Translations under genes and position numbers: made by a program | Notes under the pieces: generated by a model | Database searches by the model: none | Told to the model about the DNA's origin: nothing | The model's input: only the letters and a program-made list of their open reading frames with translations | Shown: positions 18,436 to 27,066 of the stretch, in pieces | Layout: each line of letters begins with the position of its first letter | Position numbering within the stretch: the first letter of the stretch is position 1 | Assembly (NCBI RefSeq): GCF_007556815.1 | Contig: NZ_CP041745.1 | Location: 2,829,001 to 2,893,000, forward strand | Length of the DNA: 64,000 nt | DNA from: Paraburkholderia megapolitana | GTDB lineage: Bacteria > Pseudomonadota > Gammaproteobacteria > Burkholderiales > Burkholderiaceae | Direction: 5' to 3'

Positions 18436-19953
18436 TTAAAGCGTGGTCCAGTCGGCGGATTGCTCGAACGCCCAGGCCGCCCGATAGATCGTCGCTTCGT
18501 CCCAATGCCTGCCGATCAGCATCATGCCCACCGGCAATCCTTCGATCATGCCGCACGGAACGTTCATTGCCGGGTGTCCGGTCACGTCGAACGGACAGGT
18601 ATTCGGCAGCATTTCGAAAGCGCGCGTAATCACCTCTTCCAGCGGCGCGCCCGCTTCGGGAAGCGGTGTGGCGGTTAGCGGCAACGTCGGCATCAGCAAC
18701 AGATCATAGTCGGACAATGCCGTATCGTAAGCAAGTTTCAGTTGCCGCGACAGGTTCTGCGCCTTTGCGTAGAAGTGCCCGCGATAGTGCTTGATGAAAT
18801 ACTCGCCCAGCACCATCGTGATCTTGAGTGTCTCCGACAGTTCGTCGGCGCGCTCGCGCCAGCCCGCATGAAAGTCGATCATGCCCGTCACGTAGAGACC
18901 CTTCCAGTTGAAGCCGTGACCGTTGTCTTTCATCATCTGTTGGGTCGCGCCTTCTGCTGCAATCGGCAGCCAGATGGCGGGTCCAAGCTTATGCATGGGA
19001 ATCGACACCTCGCTGACTTTTGCGCCGAGATCGGTGAGGCGATTGGCGGCCTCGCGCACCTTGTCGTCGGATGCGGCCTGCGATTGCGGCCAGCCAAAGC
19101 CTTCGCGTACGACACCGATTCTTAGTCCGCGCGCGCCTTCTTTCATCAGATCGGCGTAGGGCTTCGAGGTTTGCTCCGCATACTGGCGAGGATCGAGACC
19201 GTCGGGGCCCGCGAGCACCTCCAGCATCAGCGCGTTGTCGGCGACCGTCGCGGACATCGGCCCTGTGTGATCGATGGTCAGTTCGATCGGCATGACACCG
19301 GTATAGGGAACGAGTCCGTGCGTAGGCTTCATGCCATACACGCCGCAATACGACGCCGGCATACGGATCGATCCGCCCTGATCGCCGCCGATCGCAAGAT
19401 CGACCTCCCCTGCTGCAACGAGCGCCGCGCTGCCAGACGACGAGCCGCCCGCGGAATAACCGGCGCGTCGTGGGTTATGAACCGGCGCAGGCGAGCTCGT
19501 ATGCGAGCCGCCCGAAAAACAGAAATATTCGCAGGTGGCCTTGCCGACTATCGTCGCGCCCGCGTCGAGCAGGCGCGTCACGATCGTTGCGTCCACATCG
19601 GGCACATAGCCTTCGAGTGTCGAGGCACCGTTCATCATCGGCACGCCGGCTAAGCAAACATTGTCCTTGAGCGCCACCGTCTTGCCTGCCAGCTTGCCGG
19701 TCGGCGCGCCCTTCACCTCGGTCTTGACATACCAGGCGCCGTAGCGGTTTTCTTCGGCAGACGGCCGGTAACCTGGCGTTCTCGGGTACGTCACGCGCGG
19801 CACATAGTCAGGCAACGCATCGATGACATCGTAGGCATCGAAATTGGCCTGCAACAGCTGGTTGTAGCTGGCAAGCTGGGACTCCGACAGATGAATACCG
19901 AGACTCAACGCAACCTCGTCAAGCTGACCAGGCGTAGGACGTTTGACTGCCAT
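18436..19953 (-). CDS. Amidase (aliphatic/aryl amide hydrolase, amidase-signature family)
   Basis: Cytoplasmic amidase of 505 residues that hydrolyses amides to acid and ammonia. Catalytic residues are Lys96 (TVALKDNV), cis-Ser171 in [15 protein letters not shown], and nucleophile Ser195 in [17 protein letters not shown]. As I recall, these are the same residue numbers as in the Rhodococcus nitrile-pathway amidase, so it probably belongs to that subfamily. It is followed by the binding-protein and Liv-type transporter genes, making an import-and-hydrolyse operon. A promoter and a 34-bp palindrome lie just upstream. Confidence 0.93.
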   Translation of the reverse strand: MAVKRPTPGQLDEVALSLGIHLSESQLASYNQLLQANFDAYDVIDALPDYVPRVTYPRTPGYRPSAEENRYGAWYVKTEVKGAPTGKLAGKTVALKDNVCLAGVPMMNGASTLEGYVPDVDATIVTRLLDAGATIVGKATCEYFCFSGGSHTSSPAPVHNPRRAGYSAGGSSSGSAALVAAGEVDLAIGGDQGGSIRMPASYCGVYGMKPTHGLVPYTGVMPIELTIDHTGPMSATVADNALMLEVLAGPDGLDPRQYAEQTSKPYADLMKEGARGLRIGVVREGFGWPQSQAASDDKVREAANRLTDLGAKVSEVSIPMHKLGPAIWLPIAAEGATQQMMKDNGHGFNWKGLYVTGMIDFHAGWRERADELSETLKITMVLGEYFIKHYRGHFYAKAQNLSRQLKLAYDTALSDYDLLLMPTLPLTATPLPEAGAPLEEVITRAFEMLPNTCPFDVTGHPAMNVPCGMIEGLPVGMMLIGRHWDEATIYRAAWAFEQSADWTTL

Positions 19954-20060
19954 GACGACTCCTCACTCGATGGGAATCGGGACAGGTCGGCCTCTTCTTC
20001 AGGCCGACGTGCCTTGACGGTCAGCCGTATCCTGGATGCGGCACACCTGACCTGCGAGCA

Positions 20061-20089
20061 ATGGTAGGAAGGACTATTTTCCAAGTCAA
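20061..20089 (-). promoter_or_regulatory. Predicted sigma-70 promoter of the amidase operon
   Basis: On the minus strand TTGACT (20084-20089) is followed after exactly 17 bp by TACCAT (20061-20066), close to the -35/-10 consensus. The -35 box overlaps the end of the 34-bp palindrome, so a protein bound there would block RNA polymerase. It lies about 110 bp before the amidase ATG. Confidence 0.6.
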
Positions 20090-20120
20090 CGATTTATTTT
20101 CCGTGGAAAATAAATCGTTG
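20087..20120. promoter_or_regulatory. 34-bp perfect palindrome, predicted MarR operator
   Basis: Two 16-bp arms (CAACGATTTATTTTCC and its exact reverse complement) are separated by GT. The core TTTTCC-N2-GGAAAA matches a second palindrome upstream of the divergent marR gene (21384-21399). It sits between the AmiC-like gene and the amidase gene and overlaps a predicted -35 box; an extra half-site TATTTTCC lies at 20075-20082. Confidence 0.7.
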
Positions 20121-20136
20121 CTGCGCAGCATGGAGA

Positions 20137-21225
20137 TCAAATTGGTGTGATCACCTCGAACTGGTGACCTGCTGCTCGAGCGAGGTAGATCGGTACACGA
20201 TTGACCCGGCCACCGGCATAGGCCGCGCCACGCGCACTGCGATACGCGAGCGGAGCGGTGCCGAGCCGGGCAAGTCCACCTTCGTCGGCGGGATTGCGCC
20301 GGCGGGCATCGTCGAGCAACGCAGCTAGAAAGTGAACGCCCTCATACGTGGACTGGCCGAAGGTATCGAGCGTCGGCGCACGGGCACCGAAGTGACTGTG
20401 GTAGCGCTCCTTGAACGACAGATTGGCGTCGGTATTCAGGCTGGCGAAGTATCCCGATGCGACGTAGAGATCGTCGGTATGTTGCGCGCCGATGCCGAGC
20501 AGTTCGTTCTCACCGAGCGCACACGACAGACGCACCACACGTCCCGCAAGACCTGCGGCGCCAAAAGCGCGATTGAAGTCGATCGCGTCCTGACCGATCA
20601 ACGACAGCAATACAGCGTCGGCCTTCTGGGCACGTATCTGGTCGAGCACGTAGCCATAATCGCCGCCGCCGAACGGCAGATACATTTCGCGCACAACACT
20701 CGCGCCGGATTCGCCGACGAAACGATGCGCGAGCCGATGCGTCACGTGCGGCCATACATAGTCGTTACCGACAAACATCCAGCGGCGCGGATGGCGATGC
20801 TCGCCAAGCCAATGAATCGCGAGACGCAACTGGTTGACGGTGGTTTCCCCAATCGCGAACACACCGGGCGTGCGTTCACCGCCTTCGTAGAGTGGCGTAT
20901 AGACGAACGGAATGCTTCCGCCGATGGCGTTGAGCAGATCGTGGCGCACGGCGCTCGTATGCATGCCGACGAGTGCGTCGACCTCTTCGGCTTCGACCAG
21001 CTCGATCAGGCTTGCCTCGATTTCGTGGGCGTCGTCGCCGGCATTGATCGTGACCAGCCGGCAAAACCGGCCCGCAATGCCCGACGATGCATTGAGCTCT
21101 GCCACGGCAAGGCGTGCCGACGCGAGCGCGGCCGGCCCCCAAAGGCCCGCCGCGCCGCCTAGCGGCACGCACAGGGCAATCGTCAGTTCTTTCGCATGGC
21201 GTCGCGAAGGGGAACGTCGCTTCAT
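20137..21225 (-). CDS. AmiC-like amide-sensing substrate-binding-domain protein
   Basis: Protein of 362 residues with a type I periplasmic-binding fold (ELTIALCVPLGGAAGLWGPA at the start, TPLYEGGERTPGVFAIGETT in the middle) but no signal peptide, as expected for AmiC, the cytoplasmic amide sensor of the Pseudomonas amidase system. ATG 21225 is chosen; a GTG at 21300 in frame is also possible. It is the first gene of the amidase/ABC operon and divergent from a MarR gene. There is no amiR antiterminator gene here, so it may act through the MarR protein or simply bind substrate. Confidence 0.75.
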   Translation of the reverse strand: MKRRSPSRRHAKELTIALCVPLGGAAGLWGPAALASARLAVAELNASSGIAGRFCRLVTINAGDDAHEIEASLIELVEAEEVDALVGMHTSAVRHDLLNAIGGSIPFVYTPLYEGGERTPGVFAIGETTVNQLRLAIHWLGEHRHPRRWMFVGNDYVWPHVTHRLAHRFVGESGASVVREMYLPFGGGDYGYVLDQIRAQKADAVLLSLIGQDAIDFNRAFGAAGLAGRVVRLSCALGENELLGIGAQHTDDLYVASGYFASLNTDANLSFKERYHSHFGARAPTLDTFGQSTYEGVHFLAALLDDARRRNPADEGGLARLGTAPLAYRSARGAAYAGGRVNRVPIYLARAAGHQFEVITPI

Positions 21226-21383
21226 CGTCGCTCGAGTACTACGTTGACGGTCGAACAGGCGGGCAAGGCAGTCTCCTGGTTCTGGCAAGAAGCACGACAC
21301 TCCATACTCTACGCTCGCGCGCGCACCATCAACGGGCGCACAGAGGCCCGCGTCGCACCGCCACGGTGTATTTTCGCACCGAT

Positions 21384-21399
21384 ACTTTCCTGGGAAAGT
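21384..21399. promoter_or_regulatory. 16-bp palindrome, predicted MarR operator
   Basis: Perfect inverted repeat ACTTTCC-TG-GGAAAGT just upstream of the marR gene and between it and the AmiC-like gene. It shares the TTTCC-N2-GGAAA core with the 34-bp palindrome at 20087-20120, consistent with autoregulation plus control of the amidase promoter by one repressor. Confidence 0.65.
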
Positions 21400-21446
21400 T
21401 TACTTGCGTAAGATCGATGGCATTCAACCCACGATATGCATCTACC

Positions 21447-21881
21447 ATGCCGGAACAAGCACTCTCAGACTATCTCGCCTATTTGCTGGCGTCAGCGAAT
21501 CGTCAGATGAAGCTCGGCGTGACCCAGTCGATCGCCGACGAACAGGTGACCGAAGAACACTGGCGCATTCTTCAGGCGGTGTCCGACGAACAAGGTCATG
21601 CAATGGGCGAACTGGCCGAGACGGTGCTGCTCAATCATCCTGCACTGACGAAGAACATCGACAAGCTCGTCAGTCGCGGCCTTGTGCAACGCGCGCAGGA
21701 TGAAAACGACAGCCGCAAGGTGCTCGTGTATATCAGCGATCGGGGTCTGGAACTGGTTGCGCGTCTAAGGCGTAGCGTCGACGCGCATCATGATGCGATC
21801 GAAGAAGCACTCGGCCTGCGCAACACGAAAGAACTGAAGCGCCTGCTTGGGAAGCTGATCCGCGAATCGCAAGCGGATTGA
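21447..21881 (+). CDS. MarR family regulator of the amide operon
   Basis: Winged-helix repressor of 144 residues (MPEQALSDYLAYLLASANRQ). The recognition region is GHAMGELAETVLLNHPALTK (about residues 52-71), followed by wing DENDSRKVLVYISDRGLEL. It is divergent from the AmiC/amidase operon and preceded by one of two matching palindromes, so it most likely represses that operon. The start is uncertain: an in-frame ATG at 21417 would add ten residues, and neither site has a good ribosome-binding site. Confidence 0.88.
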   Translation: MPEQALSDYLAYLLASANRQMKLGVTQSIADEQVTEEHWRILQAVSDEQGHAMGELAETVLLNHPALTKNIDKLVSRGLVQRAQDENDSRKVLVYISDRGLELVARLRRSVDAHHDAIEEALGLRNTKELKRLLGKLIRESQAD

Positions 21882-21883
21882 AG

Positions 21884-21913
21884 CCGCTTAAATGCCGCTT
21901 AAACGCCGCTATT
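21884..21913. repeat. 11-bp tandem repeat between convergent marR genes
   Basis: GCCGCTTAAAT, GCCGCTTAAAC and a partial third GCCGCTATTC begin at 21884, 21895 and 21906, a period of one helical turn. It overlaps the stop codon of the downstream MarR gene. It may be slippage-generated sequence with no function. Confidence 0.6.
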
Positions 21914-22325
21914 CAAAGTCGATTTGCGGAATCTGAAACGCGCCTTTAAGCGATTTCAGTTCTGCACGATGCAACTCAGCAAGCTTCACGAGCACTCGCT
22001 CGCCGGCTTTTTCAAGGTGTACTTCCACCTGACGGCGGTCGACCTCACTCACCTGACGTCGAACCAGGCTAAGCGCCTCGCAACGCGAAACCAGTGCAAC
22101 CACTCCATGATGCTGCGCCTGAAGCCGCTCGGCCAGTTCGCCGATCGTCGCCCAGTCGCGCTCCGGATAACCTTTTATGTGCAGCAGCAACAGGTACTGC
22201 AACGGCGTGATGCCTTCGTCTTGCGCAGCCTGTTCGGAGAAGCGCTCGAAGCGTCGCATCTGGTAGCGGAATTCCGACAACTGCTCGAAGTTGGCCTTGG
22301 TTAGCGCACGAATCTGTTCTTTCAT
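21909..22325 (-). CDS. MarR family winged-helix regulator
   Basis: Regulator of 138 residues (MKEQIRALTKANFEQLSEFR). The HTH/wing region WATIGELAERLQAQHHGVVA (about 58-77) followed by EVDRRQVEVHLEKAGERVL is of MarR type; it is unlike the other MarR protein in sequence. It is convergent with that gene and upstream of a usp remnant on the same strand. A 17-bp palindrome at 22357-22373 lies 32 bp before its start, suggesting autoregulation. Confidence 0.87.
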   Translation of the reverse strand: MKEQIRALTKANFEQLSEFRYQMRRFERFSEQAAQDEGITPLQYLLLLHIKGYPERDWATIGELAERLQAQHHGVVALVSRCEALSLVRRQVSEVDRRQVEVHLEKAGERVLVKLAELHRAELKSLKGAFQIPQIDFE

Positions 22326-22356
22326 CGGAATCCCATCTATGCAGTGAGCGGAAACT

Positions 22357-22373
22357 ATATCGCAGAATGATAT
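22357..22373. promoter_or_regulatory. Palindrome upstream of second marR gene
   Basis: Inverted repeat ATATC-N7-GATAT in a short AT-rich stretch 32 bp upstream of the MarR start codon, where a -10 region is expected. It is a candidate autoregulatory operator. Confidence 0.45.
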
Positions 22374-22394
22374 GCGTTAGCGCCGGGGAAGAAG

Positions 22395-22661
22395 TCAGCG
22401 CGTCTGGACATTCCCATCGTGCAGCGTCTCCTTTGCCGCCAGTTCGTCGACTTCGAGCCTCATCGAAGAGAGAACGTCGAAGCCGCTCATCCAGCAGTTG
22501 ATGTCGAGAATAGACAGCAGATGCGTTTCAGCCTGCAGTTGTCGCGCGAGCATCGCGCCGCACCGCAGCGCACACCGCCCTTCCGGCGTCGCGTCGTAGC
22601 ACAGAAGAATCCGTTTGAGCGGAGTCAGCACAGGTCGGTACTCCCAAAGCCGCGTGACCAT
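22395..22661 (-). pseudogene. Truncated universal stress protein (N-terminal part)
   Basis: The frame starts at ATG 22661 (MVTRLWEYRPVLTPLKRILL) and encodes 88 residues. Residues 14-43 match the first strand and helix of a UspA domain (KRILLCYDATPEGRCALRCG), and GFDVLSSMRLEVDELAAKE matches the usual next segment, but the protein stops after HDGNVQTR. UspA proteins are about 140-150 residues and the C-terminal ATP-binding GxxG(9x)G(S/T) loop is absent. It is therefore probably a 3'-truncated gene. It is divergent from the ClC gene. Confidence 0.7.
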
Positions 22662-22667
22662 GCTCCG

Positions 22668-22694
22668 ATTATACATCATATTGTGATGTATAAT
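22668..22694. promoter_or_regulatory. 27-bp palindrome with a TATAAT box in each arm
   Basis: Perfect 11-bp arms ATTATACATCA and TGATGTATAAT around TATTG. Each arm contains a consensus -10 hexamer on opposite strands (TATAAT at 22689-22694 on plus, 22668-22673 on minus), so it probably holds divergent promoters and an operator for the usp remnant and the ClC gene. If so, the ClC start must lie downstream of 22694. Confidence 0.6.
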
Positions 22695-22754
22695 TCCGTG
22701 CAACATGTGCCTGAAACTGGCTCTTACACCCGACTATCTGGATTCGACGTACAC

Positions 22755-24545
22755 GTGAACACCTCCAAAGGCGATTTCGCCACCGATACCCGGCTGCTCA
22801 GAATCACATTCATTGCGGCGACGCTAGGCGTAATGAGTACCCTCGCGGCCGGCTTCCTGCTCCACCTGATTCGCTTCTTTACCAATCTGTTCTTCTTTCA
22901 GACGGTATCGATCGGGAACCACTCGCCCTCCACTAACACGCTAGGCTGGTGGGTGCTCGTCGTGCCGGTGATCGGCGGTCTGGTTGTCGGATTGATCGCG
23001 CGATTCGGCTCCGAACAGATCCGCGGACACGGCATTCCAGAAGCGATCGAAGCCATCCTGTTCGGCAAGAGCAAGATGTCGCCGAAGGTCGCCGTGCTCA
23101 AGCCGCTTGCGTCTGCTATTGCGATCGGCAGCGGCGGTCCGTTTGGCGCGGAAGGTCCGATCATCATGACGGGTGGCGCGATCGGCTCACTCATCGCGCA
23201 GTACTTTCATCTGTCGAGCGGCGAGCGTAAGACGCTGCTGGTTGCGGGTGCCGTGGCCGGTATGACTGCTGTGTTCGGCACACCGGTCGCCGCGGTATTG
23301 CTCGCTGTCGAGTTGCTGCTGTTCGAGCTGCGTCCACGCAGTTTGTTGCCGGTTGCGGTGGCCTGCGCGGTGGCTGGGTTTACACGACCTCTTTTGATGG
23401 GCGCTGGCCCGCTGTTTCCTCTGCAGACGCTGCCGCTTGGCCCGATTGGCCTCGCTTCGTGTGCGGTCGCGGGACTCATGACCGGTGCGCTTTCGTGGGC
23501 GCTGTCGAGCTGGCTTTACAAGGTGGAAGATCTGTTTGCGCGCCTGCCGATCCACTGGATGTGGTGGCCTGCGTTGGGCGGTATTGCCGTAGGCATCGGC
23601 GGTTATTTTCAGCCTCGTGCACTTGGGGTCGGTTACGACGTGATCGGCGACTTGCTGCTGAATCACCTGACGGTGAGCGTTGTATTGGCAATCGTGCTCG
23701 TCAAGGCGGTGATCTGGGTCATCGCGCTAGGGTCCGGAACGTCGGGAGGCGTACTCGCCCCGCTGCTGATGATGGGTGCGGGCCTAGGCGCTGTGTTCGG
23801 TCCGATGATGCCGGGTGGCGACCCCGCTGTCTGGCCGCTGGTTTTCATGGCAGCGGCGCTCGGCGGGATGATGCGCGCGCCGATCATGGCGGTGGTGTTC
23901 GCATTTGAACTGACGCACGATGCGAATGCGTTGCTGCCGTTGCTGACCTCCGCAGCCGTGTCGTACGGATTCACGGTGCTGTTCATGCGTCGCTCGATAT
24001 TGACCGAGAAGATCGCGCGTCGTGGATACCACATCTACCGCGAATACGGGATCGATCCGCTCGAACGGCATCACGTCGACGAAGTCATGACGCGTACGGT
24101 AAAAACCATCGATGCGGATGCTAGCGTGACCGATGCGCTTGAGCAGTACTTCGATTCGCAGCAACTGCACCGGGCGTATCCCATCGTGCGCGCTGGAGTG
24201 CTGGTCGGGATGGTGGATCGGCAGATGTTGATTGCGGTAGCGCAGGACGATGCCAGAACAACTAGCGTCGGTGATCTGTGCGTGGGTCAGCATCCCGATG
24301 TTGCGTTGCCCGACGAAACATGCCGGCTTGTCGCGGCGCGTCTTGCCTCGCGCTCGCTCGATCGTGTGCCGGTGGTGGCGGATGAAACGGGCCGTTTGTT
24401 AGTGGGTATCGTGTCGCGACATGATCTGGTTAAGCCGTCGCTGTCGATCTTTAACGAAGAGCGTCAGCGCGAACAATTCCGGAGTGTTTCGTTGACGCGT
24501 GGGAAGCGGTCGGTGGATGTTGGTGAACGTACGTCGCAGCGTTAG
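22755..24545 (+). CDS. ClC family chloride channel/antiporter with C-terminal CBS pair
   Basis: Inner-membrane anion transporter of 596 residues. ClC selectivity motifs are GSGGPFGAEGPIIMTGG (125-141, with the gating Glu at 133) and GSGTSGGVLAPLLMMG in the second half. After about residue 440 come two CBS domains (HHVDEVMTRTVKTIDADASV and DRVPVVADETGRLLVGIVSR). GTG 22755 (VNTSKGDFATDTRLLRITF) is chosen because the in-frame ATG at 22686 lies inside a palindromic promoter region. Ion selectivity is not assigned. Confidence 0.9.
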   Translation: MNTSKGDFATDTRLLRITFIAATLGVMSTLAAGFLLHLIRFFTNLFFFQTVSIGNHSPSTNTLGWWVLVVPVIGGLVVGLIARFGSEQIRGHGIPEAIEAILFGKSKMSPKVAVLKPLASAIAIGSGGPFGAEGPIIMTGGAIGSLIAQYFHLSSGERKTLLVAGAVAGMTAVFGTPVAAVLLAVELLLFELRPRSLLPVAVACAVAGFTRPLLMGAGPLFPLQTLPLGPIGLASCAVAGLMTGALSWALSSWLYKVEDLFARLPIHWMWWPALGGIAVGIGGYFQPRALGVGYDVIGDLLLNHLTVSVVLAIVLVKAVIWVIALGSGTSGGVLAPLLMMGAGLGAVFGPMMPGGDPAVWPLVFMAAALGGMMRAPIMAVVFAFELTHDANALLPLLTSAAVSYGFTVLFMRRSILTEKIARRGYHIYREYGIDPLERHHVDEVMTRTVKTIDADASVTDALEQYFDSQQLHRAYPIVRAGVLVGMVDRQMLIAVAQDDARTTSVGDLCVGQHPDVALPDETCRLVAARLASRSLDRVPVVADETGRLLVGIVSRHDLVKPSLSIFNEERQREQFRSVSLTRGKRSVDVGERTSQR

Positions 24546-24602
24546 CGCGAGGCGTCGTATCGCGTCTCGACGACCGTGTTCGATGGGATTCTCCCGCGAA
24601 GT

Positions 24603-25046
24603 CTACTGCCCGAGTTCTTCCGCAAGCCCGATGAGAATTCCCTCGGGACTGCGGATGTAGCAGAGCCGATACACGTTCTCATACTGGACCACTTCGCCGA
24701 CGAGCTTCGCACCGAGTTTGGCAAGGCGCGCGAGCGTATCGTCGATGTCCTCGACGGCAAACATGACGCGTAGATAGCCGAGCGCGTTCACTGGGGCCAT
24801 GCGGTGATCCGCGGCCACGGGTGGTGCGAGGAAACGGGAGAACTCGATCCGGCTGTGACCGTCTGGTGTGCGCATCATGGCAATCTCGACGCGCATGCCA
24901 CGCAGTCCGGTGACGCCGTCTGCCCAGTCCCCTTCAATTACTGGGGCACGCCCTTCGAGATCGAGACCGAGTTCGGTGAAGAACTCGATGGTTGCGTCCA
25001 TATCTTCGACCACGATGCCGACGTTGTGCATACTCTTGATGGGCAT
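24603..25046 (-). CDS. VOC (glyoxalase/bleomycin-resistance fold) protein
   Basis: Cytoplasmic protein of 147 residues with paired beta-alpha-beta-beta-beta modules. It begins MPIKSMHNVGIVVEDMDATI, with metal-ligand type His7 and Glu in SRIEFSRFL, and a second module GYLRVMFAVEDIDDTLARLA ending in SPEGILIGLAEEL. The ATG at 25046 has an AGGAGA ribosome-binding site. Function could be lyase, dioxygenase or resistance; not assigned. It is divergent from the GNAT gene. Confidence 0.88.
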   Translation of the reverse strand: MPIKSMHNVGIVVEDMDATIEFFTELGLDLEGRAPVIEGDWADGVTGLRGMRVEIAMMRTPDGHSRIEFSRFLAPPVAADHRMAPVNALGYLRVMFAVEDIDDTLARLAKLGAKLVGEVVQYENVYRLCYIRSPEGILIGLAEELGQ

Positions 25047-25151
25047 GATGTCTCCTTGGCGTCCGGCCTTGGTTATAGGGTGATTGCCAACCGCTTCCAT
25101 GGCACTGAGGGACTCGTGCGTCCGATTCTGCACCTAGGTTATATTCACCCA

Positions 25152-25661
25152 ATGATCGAGACCGAACGCCTTATCTTACGCCCCCATCGCCTTGCCGATT
25201 TTGAGGCGTGGTACGCCATGTTTACTGATCGTGAGCTGTTTCAGTTCATCGCTGCGCCTACGCTGTCGCGCGAGGATGGGTGGAACCGGCTGCTGCGATA
25301 TGCAGGGCACTGGTCGCTGCTAGGCTTCGGCCTCTTTGCTGTTTTTCGAAAGTCCGACGGACAGTTCATTGGTGAGACCGGACTGGCGGATTTTCATCGT
25401 GCCCTCGGTGAAGACTTCGATGGATATCCGGAAGCAGCCTGGATCATTTCCCGATCCATGCAAGGGCAAGGCGTTGCGCTCGAAGCTGCAGCTGCGGCGC
25501 ATCGGTGGATCGATGAGACGCTATCGCCGAAGCGTACTGTGTGTCTGATTGGGAAGGAGAATCTTCCGTCCTTTCGGATCGCGAGTCGTCTGGGATATAA
25601 GCCCTTTGCTGAGCGCAGCTATAAAGGCTCGCTTCATGTGGTGCTAGAGCGTGTGAAGTGA
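25152..25661 (+). CDS. GNAT family N-acetyltransferase (RimJ/RimL-like)
   Basis: Acetyltransferase of 169 residues beginning MIETERLILRPHRLADFEAW, the typical start of RimJ/RimL-type GNATs. The acetyl-CoA binding loop region is ISRSMQGQGVALEAAAAAHR (about 98-117), and SFRIASRLGYKPFAE is the conserved C-terminal motif. The substrate (protein N-terminus or small amine) is unknown. The ATG at 25152 matches the family N-terminus although the frame is open upstream. Confidence 0.88.
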   Translation: MIETERLILRPHRLADFEAWYAMFTDRELFQFIAAPTLSREDGWNRLLRYAGHWSLLGFGLFAVFRKSDGQFIGETGLADFHRALGEDFDGYPEAAWIISRSMQGQGVALEAAAAAHRWIDETLSPKRTVCLIGKENLPSFRIASRLGYKPFAERSYKGSLHVVLERVK

Positions 25662-25819
25662 GTAGTTTTTTCTAAGTGCTAGTGCTTGTGGGTGTAGGCC
25701 CGTCGAGAGCATGTGAACGTTGGGCCTCGCTTCTCCATCCGTCCGCGGTCGACTCCTTGCGGACAATCCAGGCCCAGGCCCGAATATGTCCGCGTTCAAC
25801 GTGACCTCCGCCCTTCAGG

Positions 25820-26098
25820 TCAAACGGCTTTGCGTTTCAGGAAACCCTCGATAACGGTTGCGAAATACGGTGGACACTCCTGCATCGGGTAGTGGCCGCA
25901 GTTGGGAATGACGTGCAATTCTGCATTCGGATGCCGCGCCAGAAAAGTGTGCTGCATGGCTGTGGAGTCAAGTCCGGGATCCTTGTCGCCGACAACGATC
26001 AGATACGGCGTTTTAAGGCCGCGAACGTCATCGACGAAATTTGCTGTGGCCAGCATGTTCAGTATAGATAGGAGTCCAATTCTGCCAAGGCAGGACAC
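25820..26098 (-). pseudogene. C-terminal remnant of an alpha/beta hydrolase
   Basis: About 75 recognisable residues remain (FVDDVRGLKTPYLIVVGDKD and later CGHYPMQECPPYF), which are the catalytic Asp loop and catalytic His region of an alpha/beta hydrolase. The nucleophile elbow and the entire N-terminal two thirds are missing; upstream of about 26060 the sequence becomes AT-rich island DNA. The gene was probably cut by insertion of the VgrG island or by a deletion. Confidence 0.75.
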
Positions 26099-26147
26099 TA
26101 GTAGCGCATTAGAATTTCGAGCACCGAACGATCATATCAACAATCTC

Positions 26148-26507
26148 TCAGACGTATATAACCTCAACCACGTTGGTCTCAGGATCGAAATCCACTCTCA
26201 TGAACGATTCCGCATCGTAGAACCAGCGAGCAATCCCATCATGAACTGGCCATAGTTTATTCGGCTTCCCCAACACGCGAATCACTTCGTCTTTGGTGTA
26301 CCCGATTCTTATCCCACGCACATCGCCAGAAAACGGACTCCTAATGCGGACGGAATAAACTTTCCCGTTCTGAGAATACGCAGTCACCGCCCCATCGCCC
26401 CGTTCGATAGAATTGACAACCTTACTCCCAATCTGTTTTTGCTGTGGGACGGCATTCAGGATGAAGGAAGCATGTGCCTCAGTTTCACCGCTTAACGGAT
26501 AGTCCAT
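26148..26507 (-). CDS. Small protein next to SUKH immunity gene, unknown function
   Basis: Protein of 119 residues without signal peptide or membrane segment. A C-terminal stretch (IRIGYTKDEVIRVLGKPNKL) resembles the SmpA/BamE-type repeat often seen in small proteins of immunity regions. It is the last gene of the VgrG/effector operon, 38 bp after the SUKH gene, in markedly AT-rich DNA. It may be a second immunity protein; this is inferred only from position. Confidence 0.6.
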   Translation of the reverse strand: MDYPLSGETEAHASFILNAVPQQKQIGSKVVNSIERGDGAVTAYSQNGKVYSVRIRSPFSGDVRGIRIGYTKDEVIRVLGKPNKLWPVHDGIARWFYDAESFMRVDFDPETNVVEVIYV

Positions 26508-26545
26508 TGCAAACCTTTACAAATTCACTTTTGAACGCATTTTCG

Positions 26546-27037
26546 TCAGACCTCGCTCTTGTCTTTCATCGCATCTAAAAAATCCGCAAAAGAATCAAAG
26601 AGCAATGTTATGTTGTTAAAGCTGCTCAGGACAGGATCCTCTGATGGCTCGGCACTCTCATGATTCCAGAAGTAGATTTTGCCGTTACGCTCCGAGTTGC
26701 GGTCACAATCTAGCAAATACAAGTTTCCACCCGGATCGTCAGCGATAGGTACAAAGCCCGATGGGATGTACTCGTCTAGATTTTCGATCTGTGTTGGGAT
26801 GTGGCGATTTTTGCTGGGAGCCAGCGTCGAAAAATAGGACACAAGCAATGGTCCCAATGACGTATCTGCTAGATAACCCTCATTGAAACAGCCACCGTTG
26901 TACTTCTGCAAGAACGCCCGGTAGTCAGCTGGACACGCCAAACCGCGGGAAGAAAAGAATTCATCGATTTCCTCGTCGCTAGCACCATCGTGCCGAACAG
27001 ACGAATGCTCATGCTTCGAATATGTAAGTTCTTTCAT
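26546..27037 (-). CDS. SMI1/KNR4 (SUKH) family immunity protein
   Basis: Cytoplasmic protein of 163 residues. SUKH features are ASDEEIDEFFSSRGLACPAD near the N-terminus, then YRAFLQKYNGG, and SGFVPIADDPGGNLYLLDCD in the middle, followed by a closing IYFWNHE segment. SUKH proteins commonly neutralise nuclease toxins encoded immediately upstream, which is the arrangement here: the PAAR/WHH effector ends 29 bp before. ATG 27037 is preferred over GTG 27046 because GAAGGA lies just before it. Codon use and base content are AT-richer than the core genes. Confidence 0.88.
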   Translation of the reverse strand: MKELTYSKHEHSSVRHDGASDEEIDEFFSSRGLACPADYRAFLQKYNGGCFNEGYLADTSLGPLLVSYFSTLAPSKNRHIPTQIENLDEYIPSGFVPIADDPGGNLYLLDCDRNSERNGKIYFWNHESAEPSEDPVLSSFNNITLLFDSFADFLDAMKDKSEV

Positions 27038-27066
27038 GTCCTTCACCGTGTCTAAGCTCGAACCCG

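Noticed and set aside
22686..22755. ClC start at ATG 22686
   Set aside because: This ATG lies inside a palindrome holding a perfect -10 hexamer, so translation probably starts downstream at GTG 22755.
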